9,924 nucleotides of DNA from Robinsoniella peoriensis (GTDB lineage Bacteria > Bacillota > Clostridia > Lachnospirales > Lachnospiraceae): the NCBI RefSeq assembly GCF_042680125.1, contig NZ_JBHTNY010000089.1; one strand, 5' to 3'. A program made the translations under genes and the position numbers. Shown here piece by piece: positions 7,728-9,924 of the stretch (position 1 is the stretch's first letter; every line of letters begins with the position of its first letter). A model generated the notes under the pieces. The model ran no database searches and was not told the DNA's origin. It saw nothing but the letters and a program-made list of their open reading frames with translations.

Positions 7728-7752
7728 ATGATTGATATGCTAATCGGACAAA
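7375..7752 (-). pseudogene. Headless, frameshifted copy of the last surface repeat and pre-toxin region
   Basis: From an in-frame TAG (7755-7753) the frame runs through a sequence nearly identical to the fourth Listeria-Bacteroides repeat of the large downstream-numbered gene (AIG.NATPPSVPGLKGYSF, then AGWDKSYVNINPGTRS and LTSGMQNAGS). It then leaves frame at 7412/7413, where 11 bp present at 9037-9047 in the other copy are missing, and stops after the tail VFCIGSSNYKSI. There is no ATG and no ribosome binding site; the first possible start is a GTG at 7629. The lack of a 5' end and the frameshift make this a silent fragment rather than an active gene. It reads as the homology arm of an orphan toxin cassette. 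Confidence 0.75.
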
Positions 7753-7776
7753 CTAGCTGTATAAAAATTATTTTTG

Positions 7777-8451
7777 CTATTTTACTTGTACCAAATTAGT
7801 GAATTTTATTGACAATTCCGAATGATTCTTTCCATTAATATCTTCATGATACCATAATGTATTATACACAAAGGTTCCCCTCTTTTCCTCAAATAGTTCC
7901 TCGGCAATAAGAATCGGTGCTTTCATCATAAACTCATATTTCTTCCAACTTTTTACACCATAAAATCGAAATATTTCCTCAAAACATCCTGGATTGTATG
8001 TTACTTGAAGTATATGGCCTGTATATTCAAATATAGCATTGGCATCATGAAATTTAAAGCGAGACAATGTAATTATCGCAGCAGGATAGCCATTTTCTTT
8101 AAACTTTTTCCGCTCTTCTTCAAAAAAGTTCCTATATTCATTTAAAACACCTAAGAACTTTGTTCCATAGTACCGTAATTTAAAAAAGTTATATTCATCT
8201 AATCTTTTAAATTCACCATTTATATTCAGAATATATTTCGATAAAACATCATAAAAAACAATATTTTTTTTAAAAAAGTACTTGCAATGTGTTATATAAT
8301 CATTATTAACAATTTCTATTGCTTCTTCATGGGTTCCTATCTTTCTATTGAAGTTTTCTCTTACTATATATTCTTCTAAGCTAATGGCTGGAAGATAAAA
8401 TATATCGTAAAATGATGCTGATTGTAAAAATTGGTTGGTATAATATTTCAT
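7777..8451 (-). CDS. Hypothetical protein, presumptive immunity protein for the main toxin tip
   Basis: This 224-aa soluble protein is rich in aromatic and charged residues (Phe, Tyr, Lys, Glu) and has no signal peptide, membrane helix or family motif I recognise. It begins 18 bases after the stop of the large surface-type gene and has a strong ribosome binding site (GTGAGGT at 8456-8462 on the - strand), which fixes the ATG at 8451. The DNA is markedly AT-rich compared with the repeat-encoding DNA on both sides. Sitting between a toxin-tip-bearing gene and an orphan cassette, it is best explained as the cognate immunity gene of the resident tip. That is inferred from order alone; it could also be an unrelated accessory protein. 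The gene would be lost in the cassette exchange described in the findings. Confidence 0.65.
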   Translation of the reverse strand: MKYYTNQFLQSASFYDIFYLPAISLEEYIVRENFNRKIGTHEEAIEIVNNDYITHCKYFFKKNIVFYDVLSKYILNINGEFKRLDEYNFFKLRYYGTKFLGVLNEYRNFFEEERKKFKENGYPAAIITLSRFKFHDANAIFEYTGHILQVTYNPGCFEEIFRFYGVKSWKKYEFMMKAPILIAEELFEEKRGTFVYNTLWYHEDINGKNHSELSIKFTNLVQVK

Positions 8452-8469
8452 TTTGACCTCACTTTCAAT

Positions 8470-9924
8470 TTAAACATAATACCACACATGTGCTATCCCA
8501 CGTTTATTGTTAGGCCACATTACATGATAATGCTTATAATAACCACTGTCTCCATGTGCAGAATCCGAGATAGGAGTTCCTAATTTACTGACAAGTAAAG
8601 AAGCATTATTACGTGACCAGGTAAAAACACCAAAATGCTTAGTATTCGCAGTAACAATTCCAATTGCATATTCTTCACTTATCTCAGAACCAATATACAC
8701 GTTATTTGTTGCAATATCTAAAAATGCAGGATAATATTTCCCATATTCTAATGTAGGTATCGCAGTAGTTGCCACTACATAATCAGCAGGAAGAGTTTCT
8801 GGAATTATAACAGTCTCAGAACCCCCGGCTTCATCCACCCCAGCCTCAATATTATCTAATATTTCGCCCGCAGCGTCCATTCCAGCAAAGTTCCTGAAGA
8901 TGACCTTAATATCTGACCATAAATCTTTTATATCATCCCAATAGTAAATAATGGTTCCAACCAATGCAGTTGCTGCCAAGACATCTAAAATGATTCCATC
9001 AAATGGATTTATAATTGCCGCCCCTAATGCAGAAAACCCATTTTTCACTGCAACCGGCACTCCAAGTGCCATTAATGCATTTACAAGATCTGACACACTC
9101 CCTGCATTTTGCATCCCGCTGGTAAGCTGGTACTGTGCAGTGATGTCTACTGCCATAGAGCGCGTGCCCGGATTTATATTCACATAACTTTTATCCCAGC
9201 CTGCAAAGCTGTATCCTTTTAATCCCGGTACAGATGGCGGAGTTGCATTCCCCCCAATAGCTACCTCCTCTGTCTTTATAACTTCCCCTCTACACCAGAA
9301 GCGGACTGTGTATGTTGTCTCTGTTTCCGTATTTTTATTATAATGGGCATATACATTCTGAGCTGTCTGGATTCCCGTTATCTGTCCGGACCATTCCCGG
9401 AAAGTATATCCGGCATTGACCGGCAGCTTTGGCGGATGCGCATCGTCCCCTACAGGTACATACTCCGTTTTTAACAACTGCCAAGATGGATTCCCTGTTA
9501 TTTTAACATAAAATGATACTGGACAGGTTAAATAAATTCCTTCTTTATATAATGCCTGTATTTTTAACGGGGATGAAATACGGTAATTTTCTTTGTCCCA
9601 GCCTATAAAGGTATATCCTTCCCGTACAGGTTTTAACGGACTTACTGCACTACCTCCATCTACGACATACTGTGGGTTCAGTAGCGCTTTCCCGTTGTAA
9701 TCCACAAACTCCACCCTATGCGTTCGGTATTTCCCGCTATAATAGGACGCATATATGTTCTGGCTCCTGTACACATTTGTGTACAGACGGTCCCTGTCCC
9801 AGCCCGCAAAAGTATATCCCTCTATCTCTTCCAGCTCTGGTGGTACACCGTCCTCTCCCTCCACTACGATTTCCTCTTTTAGGATTTGCTGTGTGGCCTT
9901 GTTTTCACGGTAACCGTAATAATT
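8470..9924 (-). CDS. 3' part of surface-type polymorphic toxin with Listeria-Bacteroides repeats
   Basis: The frame is open to the window edge, so the N-terminus lies beyond it; 484 residues are visible. A GTG at 9864 is an unlikely start because repeat-like coding sequence continues upstream of it. Residues about 1-62, 71-127, 136-196 and 205-266 are four Listeria-Bacteroides (Flg_new/InlB_B-like) repeats, marked by GY(T/S)F.GWD or GYTFREW and a closing YA.Y or AQY. These are typical of extracellular Gram-positive proteins. A hydrophobic stretch follows (about 303-327, ILDVLAATALVGTIIYYW), then the conserved FRNFAGMDAAGEILDNIE segment, probably a pre-toxin or translocation region. The last roughly 120 residues (8470-8828) are unique and end in HGDSGYYKHYHVMWPNN and HVWYYV; His457, His465, His467 and His479 could be catalytic or metal-binding. 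Enzymatic activity is not identified. The stop is 18 bases from the presumptive immunity gene. Confidence 0.8.
   Translation of the reverse strand, partial: NYYGYRENKATQQILKEEIVVEGEDGVPPELEEIEGYTFAGWDRDRLYTNVYRSQNIYASYYSGKYRTHRVEFVDYNGKALLNPQYVVDGGSAVSPLKPVREGYTFIGWDKENYRISSPLKIQALYKEGIYLTCPVSFYVKITGNPSWQLLKTEYVPVGDDAHPPKLPVNAGYTFREWSGQITGIQTAQNVYAHYNKNTETETTYTVRFWCRGEVIKTEEVAIGGNATPPSVPGLKGYSFAGWDKSYVNINPGTRSMAVDITAQYQLTSGMQNAGSVSDLVNALMALGVPVAVKNGFSALGAAIINPFDGIILDVLAATALVGTIIYYWDDIKDLWSDIKVIFRNFAGMDAAGEILDNIEAGVDEAGGSETVIIPETLPADYVVATTAIPTLEYGKYYPAFLDIATNNVYIGSEISEEYAIGIVTANTKHFGVFTWSRNNASLLVSKLGTPISDSAHGDSGYYKHYHVMWPNNKRGIAHVWYYV
8829..9362 (-). repeat. Direct repeat, copy 1 (intact, inside the surface-type gene)
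   Basis: This is the intact 534-bp counterpart of 7205-7727. It encodes the end of the third and all of the fourth Listeria-Bacteroides repeat plus the hydrophobic pre-toxin region. It contains the 11 bp (9037-9047) that the cassette copy lacks. The encoded proteins differ at only a few positions (for example GG/GR, SVSD/SLTD, VPVAV/VQAAV), so the duplication is recent or kept similar by gene conversion. Confidence 0.85.

Noticed and set aside
9861..9864. GTG start for the large repeat protein inside the window
   Set aside because: The same frame continues without a stop to the window edge with repeat-like coding sequence, so this is an internal valine.

Overview
The window looks like a chromosomal accessory region of a low-to-moderate GC Gram-positive anaerobe, most likely a clostridial (Lachnospiraceae-like) Bacillota. 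The basis is the FtsX-type ABC transporter next to an OmpR-family two-component pair, the Listeria-Bacteroides (Flg_new/InlB_B-type) repeat surface protein, the strong Shine-Dalgarno sequences, and an AT-rich toxin/immunity block. No marker gene allows a firmer assignment.

Layout. (1) Bases 1-850 carry no convincing gene. They hold two imperfect tandem repeat units of about 180 bp (111-475), bracketed by an inverted repeat with exact 20-bp arms, and then a 265-bp quasi-palindromic element (487-751). That element has 30-bp terminal inverted repeats matching at 29 of 30 positions and nested hairpins inside. (2) Bases 851-4283 on the + strand are a promoter region with a tandem TTGTCAC direct repeat, an ABC ATPase, and an 892-aa FtsX-like permease that overlaps it by one base. 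(3) Bases 4329-6166 on the - strand are a response regulator and a sensor histidine kinase, overlapping by 4 bases, converging on the transporter and read from a good sigma-A-like promoter at 6259-6287. Together these resemble a stimulus-responsive transporter/two-component module of the kind linked to antimicrobial peptide or envelope-stress responses.

(4) Bases 6426-9924 on the - strand are the most interesting part and read as a polymorphic toxin locus. The 3' part of a large surface-type gene (open past the window end) encodes four Listeria-Bacteroides repeats, a hydrophobic pre-toxin segment and a unique C-terminal tip of about 120 aa containing HYH...HVW. A 224-aa presumptive immunity gene follows 18 bp later. 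Next comes a second, headless copy of the last repeat plus pre-toxin segment (523 bp, a near-identical duplicate of 8829-9362 with one 11-bp deletion). It leads into a completely different tip of about 110 aa with a papain-like Cys/His/Asp pattern, and then another small presumptive immunity gene. This is the architecture of an orphan toxin cassette. Recombination between the two 0.5-kb repeats downstream of the 11-bp lesion would delete 1624 bp and place the second tip in frame on the surface protein, directly followed by its own immunity gene.

The functional names for the toxin tips and immunity proteins are inferences from architecture and motifs. The transporter and two-component calls rest on clear motifs.
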